A program made the translations under genes and the position numbers. Positions 51,180 through 63,019 of a stretch of DNA of 64,000 nucleotides are shown one piece after another (the first letter of the stretch is position 1; every line of letters begins with the position of its first letter). The notes below the pieces were generated by a model that saw nothing but the letters and a program-made list of their open reading frames with translations, had not been told where the DNA came from and searched no databases. The stretch is from Diogma glabrata. Its lineage: Eukaryota > Arthropoda > Insecta > Diptera > Cylindrotomidae. The stretch is taken from positions 82,525,176 through 82,589,175 of the forward strand of contig OY856186.1 of the NCBI GenBank assembly GCA_963693315.1, read 5' to 3'.

Positions 51180-51781
51180 TTTAGCCGCACAGAAAATGGT
51201 TCAAATTTATTGCAGGTGTTAAAATATGAAATGTGTAATTTATTAGATCCACATTTAGTACAGGATTATTAACTTAATAAAAAAACACATGTGAATTTTT
51301 CATATACCAAACTTTAAAAAATCGTAAGAAAAAATCCATATTAAATTGCTGACTTTTTATTTCTTAATTTCATAGCTGCATATGTTTACTTTAAAATTTG
51401 TGAAAACCAAAAAAATAAAAAGCTGCTTTTTGAGATATGAGCTTTGAAGTAAACCAAGGTTTTACGCGCCGCCTAGCGGAAAAGAGAAAAATTATTAATT
51501 TCCAACTTACATATTTCGATTATTCAATAATTTTTCTCCCTATGTGCAAAAACATACGTAAATCACATGAAATTTATGGGATCTATTAACAAAACATTGA
51601 CACCATTACCAAAACTACGTAGCCTCAAAAATTCAACCGCGCATAACTCCGATTCAGAGTACACAAAAAATAAAAGCAGAAATTACTTTTTTCCTTTCGT
51701 CAATGCCAACAATATATCAAAATTTCAGATTTTTTAAAAATAGTTGTTTTTTTTCGATGTACGTTTTCAAAATAATAACCC
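51180..51781. repeat. Right ~600-bp terminal inverted repeat
   Basis: Inverted partner of 46777-47390, ending in AATAATAACCC at 51781. Confidence 0.88.
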
Positions 51782-52745
51782 ATGAGTAATAACTACTAGT
51801 ATAAATAATTAATTATTTTATATTGAAATGATATTTTTGCTTGTTAAAAAAGACCTAATGAATTTAGAATTAAATATTTTTTTTATTTTCAAGCTCTATT
51901 TCAAAGAATACCTCTATTTTCTTTTGACAAATGGTGGTAAGGGTAGGAAGTTGCTACGAGGTGTCAGGACTTCGGTTTGTACGAAGGGTTTAGTATTTAC
52001 TTCATGAAAGGTGAGAGGGTGTTTGTTTACTTCTAGCTAGAGAAGTAAAAGAAAACCAATACAAAACATAAATGCGATGTCGTAAACAACAAAATATATT
52101 ATCACATTACATTAAATGCTTGAGTTTAATTCCAGCTAATCTGTTGCGTTTTTTTATAAATACAATGAAACGATTCATTTTTATTTAAAAAACATTGAAT
52201 AAACCAAACGATTTATCAACCCAAATTTTTGATGCATTTGCAATCTAGTGATCTAACCCTAGAATTTAACGGCGTAAAAATTTTGAATCTCGACCAAGTA
52301 GTGTTCAACATTTCGTTGTTTTTCGGTCCAAAGACAGACTAAAATTATTCTTAGTATTAAACTCCGCATAACATAAAAGTCCAAAAATAAAATTTTAAAT
52401 TGATTTAATAAATATAAACTTCGAGTTAGTAAAGTATTAATACAAAAAAAACGTATAAAATTTTATTTTTTTTAACCCGAAAAAAATAATCCCAATTCTA
52501 AGAATATATTCGCAAATACATTTGCGTTTCTATTCGCATAATTCTCTATTCCTGTTTTTAACTAAACCATTCGAATATAGAGAATAAACAAAACAGAATA
52601 AAAACAAACAGAAACATTTTAAAAATTCTCTCACTGTTTTCATTTGTTTTAAAATGAGAATACAAAAGAACACGAATATATAAAAACACTCGTTATATGG
52701 GAAACGTTTGTTTCTTAGCGAAGAACGTTCTTTTCTCACCTCTGC
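51782..52745. other. AT-rich sequence, nothing recognised
   Basis: No gene. Contains only scattered similarity to sequence left of the DDE transposon, such as GAATATA-rich phrases around 52560-52690. Confidence 0.45.
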
Positions 52746-52889
52746 CGTGCATCATATACTATTTTTTATTCGCCGCAAGCAAAATATTTTAAGAAAATTG
52801 GTTTATTCTAAATTAAAATTATAAATTTTCATAAATGTTAAAATAAAAATATGTGGAACAAGTAACCTTTGACAAAATATTTATTATTT

Positions 52890-53120
52890 TTTCCAATGTA
52901 TTGTGTAGCTATGACATCAAATGATAACAACTATTTTAATTGGACAATGAAATTTTGAATTTAAGGGTTGCTTTGATAAAAATTTTTATTTTTCATAGCA
53001 TTTAAACAAATACAAATGCTTTTTACTTTTTTGGACGTAGCTATAACAACAAAATAAATAGTTGAAAAGTGATACTTTAAAGCCGCAAATCACAGTAATA
53101 AAGTAACACTTTAATCAGCA
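52890..53120 (-). repeat. Inverted diverged copy of the 11.1-kb repeat
   Basis: Reverse-complemented, this shows CAAAATTTCAT.GTCCAATT.AAATAGTTGTTAT and GATGTCATAGCTA.ACAATA in the same order as 11105-11180. It ends at the junction with the errantivirus at 53128. Confidence 0.65.
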
Positions 53121-53127
53121 GGCGAAT

Positions 53128-54258
53128 AAAAAAATCATTTCAGCTAGATGATATAACTAATTTCATTAAAAATTTCCATAATGGCAAACAATCAGCAATT
53201 CTTGCTCCTGAAGAATTATATGGCAAAATCCAACAATCTTTCAGAGAAAACTTTTCAGAACATGGTCATTTAGTTTTCGTCACTAGAATGGTCGAAGATG
53301 TTACAAACATAGATCGCCAAAATGCAATCATTGTTAAAGAACATGAAAGGGCACACAGAGGTATAAAAGAAGTGGAAAATCAAATCAAGAGATCATATTT
53401 TTTCCCAAACTTACTAAGCAAAATTAAGAGCCATGTCAACACATGTACTATTTGCAACGCTCATAAATATGATCGAAAGCCCTACAATATAAAAATTTCT
53501 CCAAGACCAACTACAAAAAAACCACTGGAACGAGTTCATATAGACATTTTCAGTATTAATAAAGTCAGTTTTTTGTCAATTATTGATTCATTTTCTAAGC
53601 ACCTTCAAATGTTGCCCATAAATACTAAAAACCTAGTAGATGTTACTGGTGCACTCACAAAGTATTTACTCTTTTCGGTATTCCCAATACCATAGTTTCA
53701 GATCATGAAACAACATTATAATCAATACAGTTTAAAGAGTATTTGAATAGACTAAATATTCGATTGGAATACGCCTCTTCCTCTGAGTCGAACGGTCAAA
53801 TCGAAAAGACTCACGCCACTTTAATCGAAATATTCAACACGAATAAAAACAAAATTTCTAGTTCTAATACTCCACAAGCCATAGAACTATCAGTGGCACT
53901 ATACAACAATTCTGTGCATTCATCTACTGGCTTCACGCCAAATGAGGTAATCTTCAACCAAACTAATTTAATTAACCCACAAGAAATTTATGCACAGGCA
54001 AACATAATTTTTAAAAATGTAATCGATAATTTAGAATCAGCTAAGAATAAAATGTTAAAACAAAATTGTAGAAAAGAAGAACCCCCAGTTCTAAAAGAAA
54101 ATCAAGTAATTTTTATAAAACCTAATATAAGAACGAAAGCTCTTCCTAGAGGAATCGAAACAAAAATTAAAGATGTAACATTTAAAACATTTAAAAATAA
54201 TAGAAATATAAAAAGAAATAAAAACAAAATTAAAAGAGTCAAAAATACAATAAATTAA
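53128..54258 (+). pseudogene. pol: Errantivirus pol, integrase part only (left copy)
   Basis: The left copy starts abruptly in mid-pol, shortly upstream of the integrase. It contains the HHCC zinc finger (HERAH at ~53340, CTIC at ~53447), the first catalytic Asp (VHIDIFSINK) and the C-terminal SSSESNGQIEKTHATL segment with the catalytic Glu. A deletion near 53660 shifts the frame at KYLLFSVFPIP, and TAA within TTATAATCA (~53718) stops another frame, whereas the right copy is open here. Protease, RT and RNase H are absent, so this copy could not transpose by itself. Orientation is opposite to the right copy. Confidence 0.92.
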
Positions 54259-54280
54259 ATTTTATTTTCATTTCAGAAAA
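54256..54280 (+). promoter_or_regulatory. Predicted 3' splice site for env mRNA (left copy)
   Basis: A pyrimidine-rich run ending TTTTCATTTCAG stands four bases before the env ATG. Errantivirus env is made from a spliced subgenomic RNA, and this is exactly where its acceptor should be. The matching site in the right copy is at 58458-58475 on the minus strand. Confidence 0.65.
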
Positions 54281-55873
54281 ATGATTTCAAAATTATTAAT
54301 TTTCGTTGTTCTAATTCAATGTTACAAATTTCAAAAATTAGAAATAAGAAATTTAAATAATGATCCAATTCTTTTGATAAAATATAATGATTGTAAATTA
54401 CAAGTGGGCAATATCAAACTAATACACCCAATAAATCTTACTAATTTAGAAATTACTGTAAAAACTATAAATAAATTTATAATAAATAAAATTGATGATA
54501 GATTAGAACTAAATAGAATTGTAGAACAAAAATCTAGAAAATTAAATGATAACTTTTATCAAATTAAGCCTATTAAAAATACTAGACACAAACGATGGGA
54601 CGCTTTAGGGTCAGCTTGGAAATGGTTAGCCGGTAATCCAGATGCTCAAGATTTACGAATTATCAACAGCACAATGAATGAGTTAATAAGTCAAAATAAT
54701 CAGCAGTTCCAGATGAATGATAAAATAAACCATCGAATACAATTGATCACTGAAACGGTAAATAGGGCGCTAGCAAATACAACTATGGTCAACAAGATAG
54801 CGCTAACTGAAATTGAAATCATCGCTACAATTATAAACATCGATACCATAAATGGCATCTTGGAAGATATTCAAGAAGCAATAATAAGGACAAAAGCAGA
54901 GCTAACAAGTAATAAAATTTTAACAATAAAGGAAATACTTCTGATAAAAGATTTATTAGTTAACCAAGACGTAAACATTTCACTACCTGATGAAGCATTA
55001 CAATACGTCACACATAAAATAGCAATAAACGATGAGACACTGCTTTACATATTACAGATTCCAAAACTGGAAAAGCAAACCTCTACAGCAATGATGATTA
55101 TTCCATTAAATATTAATAATACGTTAATCAAAGAATATACACATCATCTTATCAAATCTAATCAGATATTATTCACAACTACCAACTACAAAAGTTTTGT
55201 ACAAAAACATGCTGATATACAAGAATTTGAAGATAACTGTGTTAAACCGTTGATAATGGGTACCGAGAGTCATTGTAATGTGACTTCAGAAAAAGATACA
55301 ACAATGCAATTCATCGCAGAAGATAAACTTTTAATTAACAACGCTAAAAATGAAACACTGTCTTCAGACTGTGGAACAAGTAATCGAAAATTGAATGCAA
55401 ACTTCCTAATTACATTCTCAAACTGTTCAATTTCATTCAATAATAAGAAATTTCAATCATACGAGATAAGAAGTGAAACAAAAGAGATTCAAGAAGCATT
55501 TCACAATATTCAAGCTACTCGTCAATTAATTTCAAGTATCAATATTGACGATATTGTCCAAGGAAACATTGAAAATCGAAAACAACTAAAACATGTTTTT
55601 CTAAGACAGATTGATCACCAGAACTGGATTTGGTCATTATCAGGAGGTATATCTATTTCGACAATTGGGATAGTATTATTATGCATCTATATTGGTATTC
55701 TGCGCTATTCACCTAAAACAACAATAAAATTTGGAAGATCAAAAAATTCAACAAAAGAAATATCAGACATTGAAAAAATTTCGGGTCATTTAGCAGCTTT
55801 GGGAATAAAACCAATGGTCGAGGACGCCCATTCTTTACCCCCCGCAGGAGTTATATTACCAGTCTCACAATGA
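54281..55873 (+). CDS. env: Errantivirus envelope (F-like) protein, intact frame
   Basis: A 530-codon uninterrupted frame for the envelope glycoprotein of a Gypsy-group errantivirus, related to the baculovirus F/Env family. Visible parts are a hydrophobic leader at residues 1-20, a furin-type site RHKR at 102-105 followed by WDALGSAWKWLAGNPDAQDL (the conserved post-cleavage, fusion-peptide-like region), a long helical ectodomain, and a C-terminal membrane segment at about 457-477. A ~53-residue cytoplasmic tail follows. ATG is chosen because it directly follows the predicted splice acceptor. The cognate gag and most of pol are missing on this side, so expression would need an external promoter and spliced leader. 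The right copy's env is interrupted. Intactness says nothing about activity. Confidence 0.93.
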   Translation: MISKLLIFVVLIQCYKFQKLEIRNLNNDPILLIKYNDCKLQVGNIKLIHPINLTNLEITVKTINKFIINKIDDRLELNRIVEQKSRKLNDNFYQIKPIKNTRHKRWDALGSAWKWLAGNPDAQDLRIINSTMNELISQNNQQFQMNDKINHRIQLITETVNRALANTTMVNKIALTEIEIIATIINIDTINGILEDIQEAIIRTKAELTSNKILTIKEILLIKDLLVNQDVNISLPDEALQYVTHKIAINDETLLYILQIPKLEKQTSTAMMIIPLNINNTLIKEYTHHLIKSNQILFTTTNYKSFVQKHADIQEFEDNCVKPLIMGTESHCNVTSEKDTTMQFIAEDKLLINNAKNETLSSDCGTSNRKLNANFLITFSNCSISFNNKKFQSYEIRSETKEIQEAFHNIQATRQLISSINIDDIVQGNIENRKQLKHVFLRQIDHQNWIWSLSGGISISTIGIVLLCIYIGILRYSPKTTIKFGRSKNSTKEISDIEKISGHLAALGIKPMVEDAHSLPPAGVILPVSQ

Positions 55874-56415
<542 letters not shown>

Positions 56416-56689
56416 ATTATAGGTTGTGGTTACACATAAACCAAAAAAAACTATTTTATTTTTATTCAATGATATTTAAACAACCTTAAACATTGAGTTG
56501 ATCTTAATAACTAACTTTTAAATATAATTTTCCTTAAAAAGTAAATTATTTCTTAATATTAGATTTCAGTAACAATGCAAAGCTAATCATTTTATTTTAT
56601 TTAAATTTTATAATAATAATTTGACACCTCACAAACCATGGGAATGGAATGTTGTATGATAAATGATTAATGTGATTAATCAGCTTATC

Positions 56690-58453
56690 TCATTGTGAGA
56701 CTGGTAATATAACTCCTCCGGGGGGTAAAGAATGGGCGTCCTCGACCATTGGTTTTATTCCCAAAGCTGCTAAATGGCTTGAAATTTTTTCAATGTCTGA
56801 TGTTTCCTTTGCTGAATTTTTTGATTTTTCAAATTTTATTGTTGTTTTAGATGAATAGCGCTGAATACCAATATAGATGCATAATAATACTATCCCAATT
56901 GTCGAAATAGATATAGTATTTATTGAGGTTAATGTTGGCACTTGGCGAAACATTATTAATAATAAATTTATTTTAATAAATGAAACACTTGTTTGTATTC
57001 CGCAAATTAATTAATCAAATTAATCAATTTGCGGAATACAAACAAGTGTTTCATTTATTAAAATAAATTTATTAGAAATAGATATACTTCCTGATAATGA
57101 CCAAATCCAGTTCTGGTGATCAATCTGTCTTAGATAAACATGCTTTAGTTGTTTTCGATTTTCAATGTTTCCTTGGACAATATCGTCAATATTGATACTT
57201 GAAATTAATTGACGAGTAGCTTGAATATTGTGAAATGCTCCTTGAATCTCTTTTATTTCACTTCTTATCTCGTATGACTGAAATTTCTTATTATTGAATG
57301 AAATTGAACAGTTTGAGAATGTAATTAGGAAGTTTGCATTCAATTTTCGATTACTTGGTCCACAGTCTGAAGACAGTGTTTCATTTTTAGCGTTGTTAAT
57401 TAAAAGTTTATCTTCTGCGATGAATTGCATTGTTGTATCTTTTTCTGAAGTCACATTACAATGACTCTCGGTACCCATTATCAACGGTTCAACACAGCTA
57501 TCTTCAAATTCTTGTATATCAGCATGCTTTTGTACAAAACTTTTGTAGTTGGTAGTTGTGAATAATATCTGATTAGATTTGATAAGATGATGTGGATATT
57601 CTTTGATTAACGTATTATTAATATTTAATGGAATAATCATCATTGCTGTAGAGGTTTGCTTTTCTAGTTTTGGAATCTGTAATATGTAAAGCAGTGTCTC
57701 ATCGTTTATTGCTATTTTAGGTGTGACGTATTGTAATGCTTCATCAGGTAATGAAATGTTTACGCCTTGGTTAACTAATAAATCTTTTATCAGAAGTATT
57801 TCCTTTATTGTTAAAATTTTATTACTTGTTAGCTCTGCTTTTGTCCTTATTATTGCTTTTTGAATATCTTCCAAGATGCCATTTATGGTATCGATGTTTA
57901 TAATTGTAGCGATGATTTCAATTTCAGTTAGCGCTATCTTGTTGACCATAGTTGTATTTGCTAGCGCCCTATTTACCGTTTCAGTGATCAATTGTATTCG
58001 ATGGTTTATTTTATCATTCATCTGGAACTGCTGATTATTTTGACTTATTAACTCATTCATTGTGCCGTTGATAATTTCTAAATCTTGAGCGTCTGGATTA
58101 CCGGCTAACCATTTCCAAGCTGACCCTAAAGCATCCCATCGTTTGTGTCTAGTACTTTTAATAGGCTTAATTTGATAAAAGTTATCATTTAATTTTCTAG
58201 ATTTTTGTTCTACAATTCTATTTAGTTCTAATCTATCATCAATTTTATTTATTGTAAATTTATTTATAGTCTTTACAGTAATTTCTAAATTAGTAAGATT
58301 TATTGGGTGTATTAGTTTGATATTGCCCACTTGTAATTTACAATCATTATTTTTAATCAAAAGAATTGGATCATTATATAAATTTCTTATTTCTAATTTT
58401 TGAAATTTGTAACATTGAATTAGAACAACGAAAATTAATAATTTTGAAATCAT
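56690..58453 (-). pseudogene. env: Errantivirus env (right copy), interrupted by a hairpin insertion
   Basis: Same protein as at 54281-55873, with about 97% identical residues by eye. The frame is open from 58453 to 57020, covering leader, cleavage site RHKR and ectodomain. A 159-bp insertion (56916-57074) then breaks it just before the membrane segment, giving a premature stop. The membrane segment and tail remain readable at 56690-56915. A product would lack its anchor. The left copy shows the uninterrupted arrangement. Confidence 0.93.
56916..57074. mobile_element. Small foldback insertion in env with 12-bp duplication
   Basis: 159 bp inserted relative to the left copy. GAAATAGATATA occurs on both sides (56904-56915 and 57075-57086), so 12 bp were duplicated. 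About 110 bp form a tight hairpin centred near 57013 (AATAAATGAAACACTTGTTT paired with its complement). It is a tiny mobile or template-switch-derived insertion. Confidence 0.85.
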
Positions 58454-58457
58454 TTTT

Positions 58458-58475
58458 CTGAAATGAAAATAAAAT
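58458..58475 (-). promoter_or_regulatory. Predicted 3' splice site for env mRNA (right copy)
   Basis: On the minus strand TTTTATTTTCATTTCAG ends at 58458, five bases before the env ATG at 58453. It pairs with the donor at 63511-63510. Confidence 0.65.
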
Positions 58476-61400
58476 TTAATTTATTGTATTTTTGACTCTT
58501 TTAATTTTGTTTTTATTTCTTTTTATATTTCTATTATTTTTAAATGTTTTAAATGTTACATCTTTAATTTTTGTTTCGATTCCTCTAGGAAGAGCTTTCG
58601 TTCTTATATTAGGTTTTATAAAAATTACTTGATTTTCTTTTAGAACTGGGGGTTCTTCTTTTCTACAATTTTGTTTTAACATTTTATTCTTTGCTGATTC
58701 TAAATTATCGATTACATTTTTAAAAATTATGTTTGCCTGTGCATAAATTTCTTGTGGGTTAATTAAATTAGTTTGGTTGAAGATTACCTCATTTGGCGTG
58801 AAGCCAGTAGATGAATGCACAGAATTGTTATATAGTGCCACTGATAGTTCTATGGCTTGTGGAGTATTAGAATTAGAAATTTTGTTTTTATTCGTGTTGA
58901 ATATTTCGATTAAAGTGGCGTGAGTCTTTTCGATTTGACCGTTCGACTCAGAGGAAGAGGCGTATTCCAATCGAATATTTAGTCTATTCAAATACTCTTT
59001 AAATTGTATTGATTGAAATGTTGTTTCATGATCTGAAACTATCGTATTGGGGATACCGAAAAGGGTAAAATACTTTGTGAGTGCACCAGTAACATCTACT
59101 AGGTTTTTAGTATTTATAGGCAACATTTGAAGGTGCTTAGAAAATGAATCAATAATTGACAAAAAACTGACTTTATTAATACTGAAAATGTCTATATGAA
59201 CTCTTTCCAGTGGTTTTTTTGTAGTTGGTCTTGGAGAAATTTTTATATTGTAGGGCTTTCGATCATATTTATGAGCGTTGCAAATAGTACATGTGTTGAC
59301 ATGGCTCTTAATTTTGCTTAGTAAGTTTGGGAAAAAATATGATCTCTTGATTTGATTTTCCACTTCTTTTATACCTCTGTGTGCCCTTTCATGTTCTTTA
59401 ACAATGATTGCATTTTGGCGATCTATGTTTGTAACATCTTCGACCATTCTAGTGACGAAAACTAAATGACCATGTTCTGAAAAGTTTTCTCTGAAAGATT
59501 GTTGGATTTTGAAATACAATTCTTCAGGAGCAAGAATTGCTGATTGTTTGCCATTATGGAAATTTTTAATGAAATTAGTTATATCATCTAGCTGAAATGA
59601 TTTTTTTGATAGGATTATTCTTTTGAAATTTGTGAAAATATCTTCTGTGATGATTGTGTCGACATTTGAAATTTTAAAAATCAACTGATTTCTGTAATAA
59701 TTTATAGGTCTTTCGGAAAAATGGATAAAATAATCTTCAGAAGTTTCTGCAGAGTGAACTGTTTCTAAATCGCTACTATCACTTGCGGGATTTGCTACAA
59801 CTTCTGGCTGCTCTTGAATAGGATTAACCAAAATTTCATTAACGTTGAGTTCATTGGTTTTAGATGTAGAAGGCATTCTACTAAGTGCATCTGCTACGAC
59901 GTTGGCTTTTCCTTCTTTGTATACGACATCGTATTCGTAATTTTCCAATTCAAGTCTCCATCTTAAAATTTTAGAGTTTTTTTCGGATGACTTTATGAAT
60001 GTTAAAGGTTTGTGGTCAGTTATCAACGTGAATTTGTTACCGTAAAGGTATGGCTGATATTTTTTTACCGCCCATATTATTGCTAATGCCTCTTTTTCAT
60101 TGACGGCATAATTTGTTTCAGTTTTATTAAGTGTTCTAGATGCAAAAGCTACCGGTCTTTCAACATTGTTCTGAATTTGTGAGAGAACTGCACCTAACGC
60201 AAATTCGGATGCGTCTGTTGTCAAAATAAATGGTTTGTTAAAGTCAGGGTAGGCAAGTACCTGATCGGTTGCTATTGTATTTTTTAATGTTTCAAATGAT
60301 TTGATATACTCTTGATCTGTTCGATCCAATGGTATATCCTTTTTCAAATATTTCGTCATGTGCTTAGCAATTTTTGAATAATCTTTAATGAATCGTCTAT
60401 AATACCCAGAAAGACCGAGAAATTATTTAATTTCTTTTTGGTTTTTTGGTAATGGCCAATCTAAAATTTTTCTAATTTTATCTTTATTAGGTTTTACACC
60501 GTCTTGAGTTATAACGTGTCCTAAAAATTCAGTTTCGCGTTTTAAAAACTCGCATTTGTCTAGTTGGATTTTCAAATTGAATTGTGATAATCTTTTCAAA
60601 ACTATGTTTAGATTATTTATGTGATTTTCAAGATTTGTTCCTACTACGATTATATCGTCTAGGTAAACATGGCAAATATTACCTAGGAGACCATTTAATA
60701 CGCCGTTCATCGCTCTTTGGAATGTAGCTGGTCCGTTTTTTAAACCAAAAGGCATTCGACAAAATTCGAAATGTCCTTTATTCGTAGAAAAAGCTGTTTT
60801 TTCTTGCGACTTGGCATCCATTGGTATCTGATGGAATCCCAATTTCAGATCTAATGTTGTAAAATATTCTGCTTTTCCTAAATTGTCTAGAATTTCTTCA
60901 ATTTGAGGTATGGGAAACTTATCGTCTATTGTTTTCTCGTTTAACTTACGGTAGTCTATGACAACTCGTATCTTTCGTGTGCCAGATGCGTCTTCTTTTT
61001 TTGGGACCACCCAAATAGGTGACGAGTAAGGGCTATTAGAATTTTTTATTATACCGCTGTCAAGCATCTCTTGTACTTGATTCTCGACGTCTTGTTTAAA
61101 AGCGTGAGGATATCTATACGTTTTAGTATAAACTGGCATTTCGTCTTTTGTTTGAATTCTATGTTTAATTATGTTAGTAGTAGACAGTTTTTCGTTTTGC
61201 CGTAACAACACTGCTTGATTTTTGTAAATAATTTTAACAAGTGATTTTAGCTCATGTTTGTTTAGGTGATCGGTTCGAATTAAACCTTTGATCGTTTCTA
61301 TACTAATAATGGAATTGTTAAAGATAGGTATAGGATTTAATGTTTCGAAATTATTTATTTTTAGTTCTAATTTGGGTAAACAATTCGGCGGATCCGGATC

Positions 61401-61957
61401 GTTTGTAAGAATTTTAACTACTGTTTTATTGTTTTTCGCTTTATACAGACCTGGTTGGATTGTTATATCTTTATTTAAATGACCGAATTCTGGTACAAAC
61501 CAATCACCAGTTTCTTCTGTATTAAATATTACCATGTGGTTGTAAAAGTTTTCGGTTGGATAATACCGGAAAAATTTGAATTCTATATTATTTAGTGTCT
61601 AATGGTGTTAGACTGGTAGTCTATTTTTGCTTTAGTTTCAGCCATATATTGTGATCCTAGTATTCCATCGAAAAATCGGTGGAAGTCTAGCTCGTGATAT
61701 GTCTGTATAGGCAAATTTTTACCTAATAAATTTATTTTGCTCTTTTTAATTGAGTTGTGAACTCCTAGTATGTTTTTTACGGATATAGTTTGTAATTCAA
61801 GTAAATTAATTGGAATTATACCAGGTTTAATAATGTTTTTATTAGCACCTGTATCTATTAAAATTTTAATTTGTTTATTTAAGTACGTGTTATTTAAGAT
61901 TAGATATGGTAAAAAGTTTAGCCTTCCGCGTCTGAATCCTGAAGTTCCCGAAAATTT
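58476..61957 (-). pseudogene. pol: Errantivirus Pol polyprotein, one frameshift and one stop
   Basis: Pol is reached by a -1 shift from gag at 61957-61951. In order: protease with active site ILIDTGANKN (~61850) and FDGILG (~61640), then RT with LDLKLGFHQIPMD and the polymerase motif YLDD (residues 291-294 of the 61535-60423 frame). RNase H follows with LTTDASEFALGAVLSQ, NEKEALAI and LITDHKPL. Integrase has HHCC (HERAH, CTIC), VHIDIFSI, IVSDHETTF and SNGQIEK. Two lesions are seen: a frameshift around 61600, with TAA at 61594-61592 between protease and RT, and an in-frame TAA at 60425-60423 inside KEIK/FLGLSGYYRRF. All catalytic residues I can check are retained, so the copy is recently dead. 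Pol ends 22 bp before the env ATG. Confidence 0.94.
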
Positions 61958-62979
61958 ATCTCTGTTGGGATTAATTCTTCCAAGTTTTCATTCTCTAAAC
62001 TATTTTCTTCATATTCTACATTATCTGGGTTTGGATATATTTCGTGATTGTTTATAATTTTTTTATTAAAGGGCTGCCTAGACCTTAAAGAAGGATCTAC
62101 CTCCATTGGTATTGGTTCATTGTTTGATTTCCAATGCTGTTTTGAATTAACAAGACTGTTAAACTGTTTGGGTTTGTTTTGTATTTCGAAAACATTTGGT
62201 TTTTTTACATTAGATGCGTACATCTGTTGGCTAGTATTTGGTTTTCTTGAATTATTTGAAATGATTTCATTTGAATTAAATTTACAAAGGAACGCGTATG
62301 CTTCTTCTATGTTTTTCGGTCTCGCTGCCTGAGCGTATCCAAAGTATGGCCTTCTTAAGCCAGATAAAAATGCGGCTAATGCGTCTTCATCTATAAACGT
62401 GTTTATAGCTTGCCATGAAGCATTATATAAATGATTTTGCTTCGATAAAGTTTTAATATTTTGAATTATTTCTTTTACTTTATTATAGTAAAAATGAACG
62501 GATGTTGCGTCACCTTGTTTGGTAGACCACAACTGGGATTTGTAATAGGAAAGTTCTTGTCTATCCCCTAAAGATTCTATAAGAATTGTTTTAATTTCTG
62601 CAAAATTTTGGGGATTGCCGGCCAGACATAGGATGTCCTTGGCTTTCCCTTCGATTTTGTTACTAATTGCTTGCAGATATAAATTATATTGCTGCTTAGT
62701 AACGATTGGTAAGAAGACATTCAATGTGTCTTCAACTGTTTTTAACCATGCATTTAACTGCTTCCTGTTGCCGTCAAATGCAGGTATAGATTTGATTGGA
62801 TCTGGAATGCGGAATAAATCTCTTACTCCTTCATTCCATTTTTTAACTTCATTTTCTTGTAAACTTTTATCAAGATGGGTATTGATCGTTGACATTTGTC
62901 TGTCTTGATCCTCTTGTTTTGCCGACAACATATTGAGTTGTTGGACAATTTGTGCTAGTTGGTTATTAACTTCTTCCAT
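61918..62979 (-). CDS. gag: Errantivirus Gag
   Basis: A 353-codon intact frame. The N-terminus is a coiled-coil-like segment (NNQLAQIVQQLNMLSAKQED). The capsid region opens IKSIPAFDGNRKQLNAWLKTV and includes a GKAKDILCLAG...FAEIKTILIESLGDRQ block and LSGLRRPYFGYAQAARPKN. The C-terminal third is basic and Asn/Pro-rich, then acidic, without a CCHC knuckle, which is usual for errantiviruses. It assembles the particle that packages element RNA. The stop TAA at 61920-61918 is bypassed by a predicted -1 frameshift. The ATG at 62979 follows the repeat-bearing leader. Confidence 0.93.
   Translation of the reverse strand: MEEVNNQLAQIVQQLNMLSAKQEDQDRQMSTINTHLDKSLQENEVKKWNEGVRDLFRIPDPIKSIPAFDGNRKQLNAWLKTVEDTLNVFLPIVTKQQYNLYLQAISNKIEGKAKDILCLAGNPQNFAEIKTILIESLGDRQELSYYKSQLWSTKQGDATSVHFYYNKVKEIIQNIKTLSKQNHLYNASWQAINTFIDEDALAAFLSGLRRPYFGYAQAARPKNIEEAYAFLCKFNSNEIISNNSRKPNTSQQMYASNVKKPNVFEIQNKPKQFNSLVNSKQHWKSNNEPIPMEVDPSLRSRQPFNKKIINNHEIYPNPDNVEYEENSLENENLEELIPTEINFRELQDSDAEG
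61951..61957 (-). promoter_or_regulatory. Predicted -1 ribosomal frameshift site (gag-pol)
   Basis: On the minus strand the gag codons read ATA AAT TTT, giving the slippery heptamer A AAT TTT 31 bases before the gag stop codon begins. After a -1 slip the frame is open through the stop region into the protease (GRLNFLPYLILN). Both heptamer form and phase fit the X XXY YYZ rule. Confidence 0.75.
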
Positions 62980-63019
62980 ATCGTATGGATTTTATCAACA
63001 AAGTCACAAAAATTTATTT

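Larger units (their letters stand above)
46777..51781 (-). mobile_element. DDE-type transposon with ~600-bp terminal inverted repeats (family copy 3)
   Basis: The ends GGG(C/T)TATTATTTTGAAAACG open inverted arms of about 600 bp (46777-47390 and 51180-51781, coordinates adding to ~98558-98568). They enclose a minus-strand transposase relic of the same family as those at 12.2 and 29-36.7 kb. A Tigger element inserted at 49060. The arms are highly similar by eye with only small indels. TGA lies next to both ends if the terminal base is T (TGGG...CCCA), a possible 3-bp duplication. Net length without the Tigger is about 3.1 kb. Confidence 0.8.
46346..52744. mobile_element. Possible hAT-like outer element (eroded ends)
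   Basis: CAGAGATGAGAAGAAACGTTC at 46346 and, inverted at 52744, CAGAGGTGAGAAAAGAACGT resemble hAT-type terminal repeats of one family (about 23 of 26 positions agree). The 8 bases outside the two ends do not match, so either the ends belong to two separate insertions or the duplication has decayed. The third DDE transposon is nested inside. Confidence 0.35.

Noticed and set aside
46346..52744. Confident hAT element spanning the third DDE transposon
   Set aside because: The ends resemble each other but the outside 8-bp sequences do not match; kept only as a low-confidence feature.
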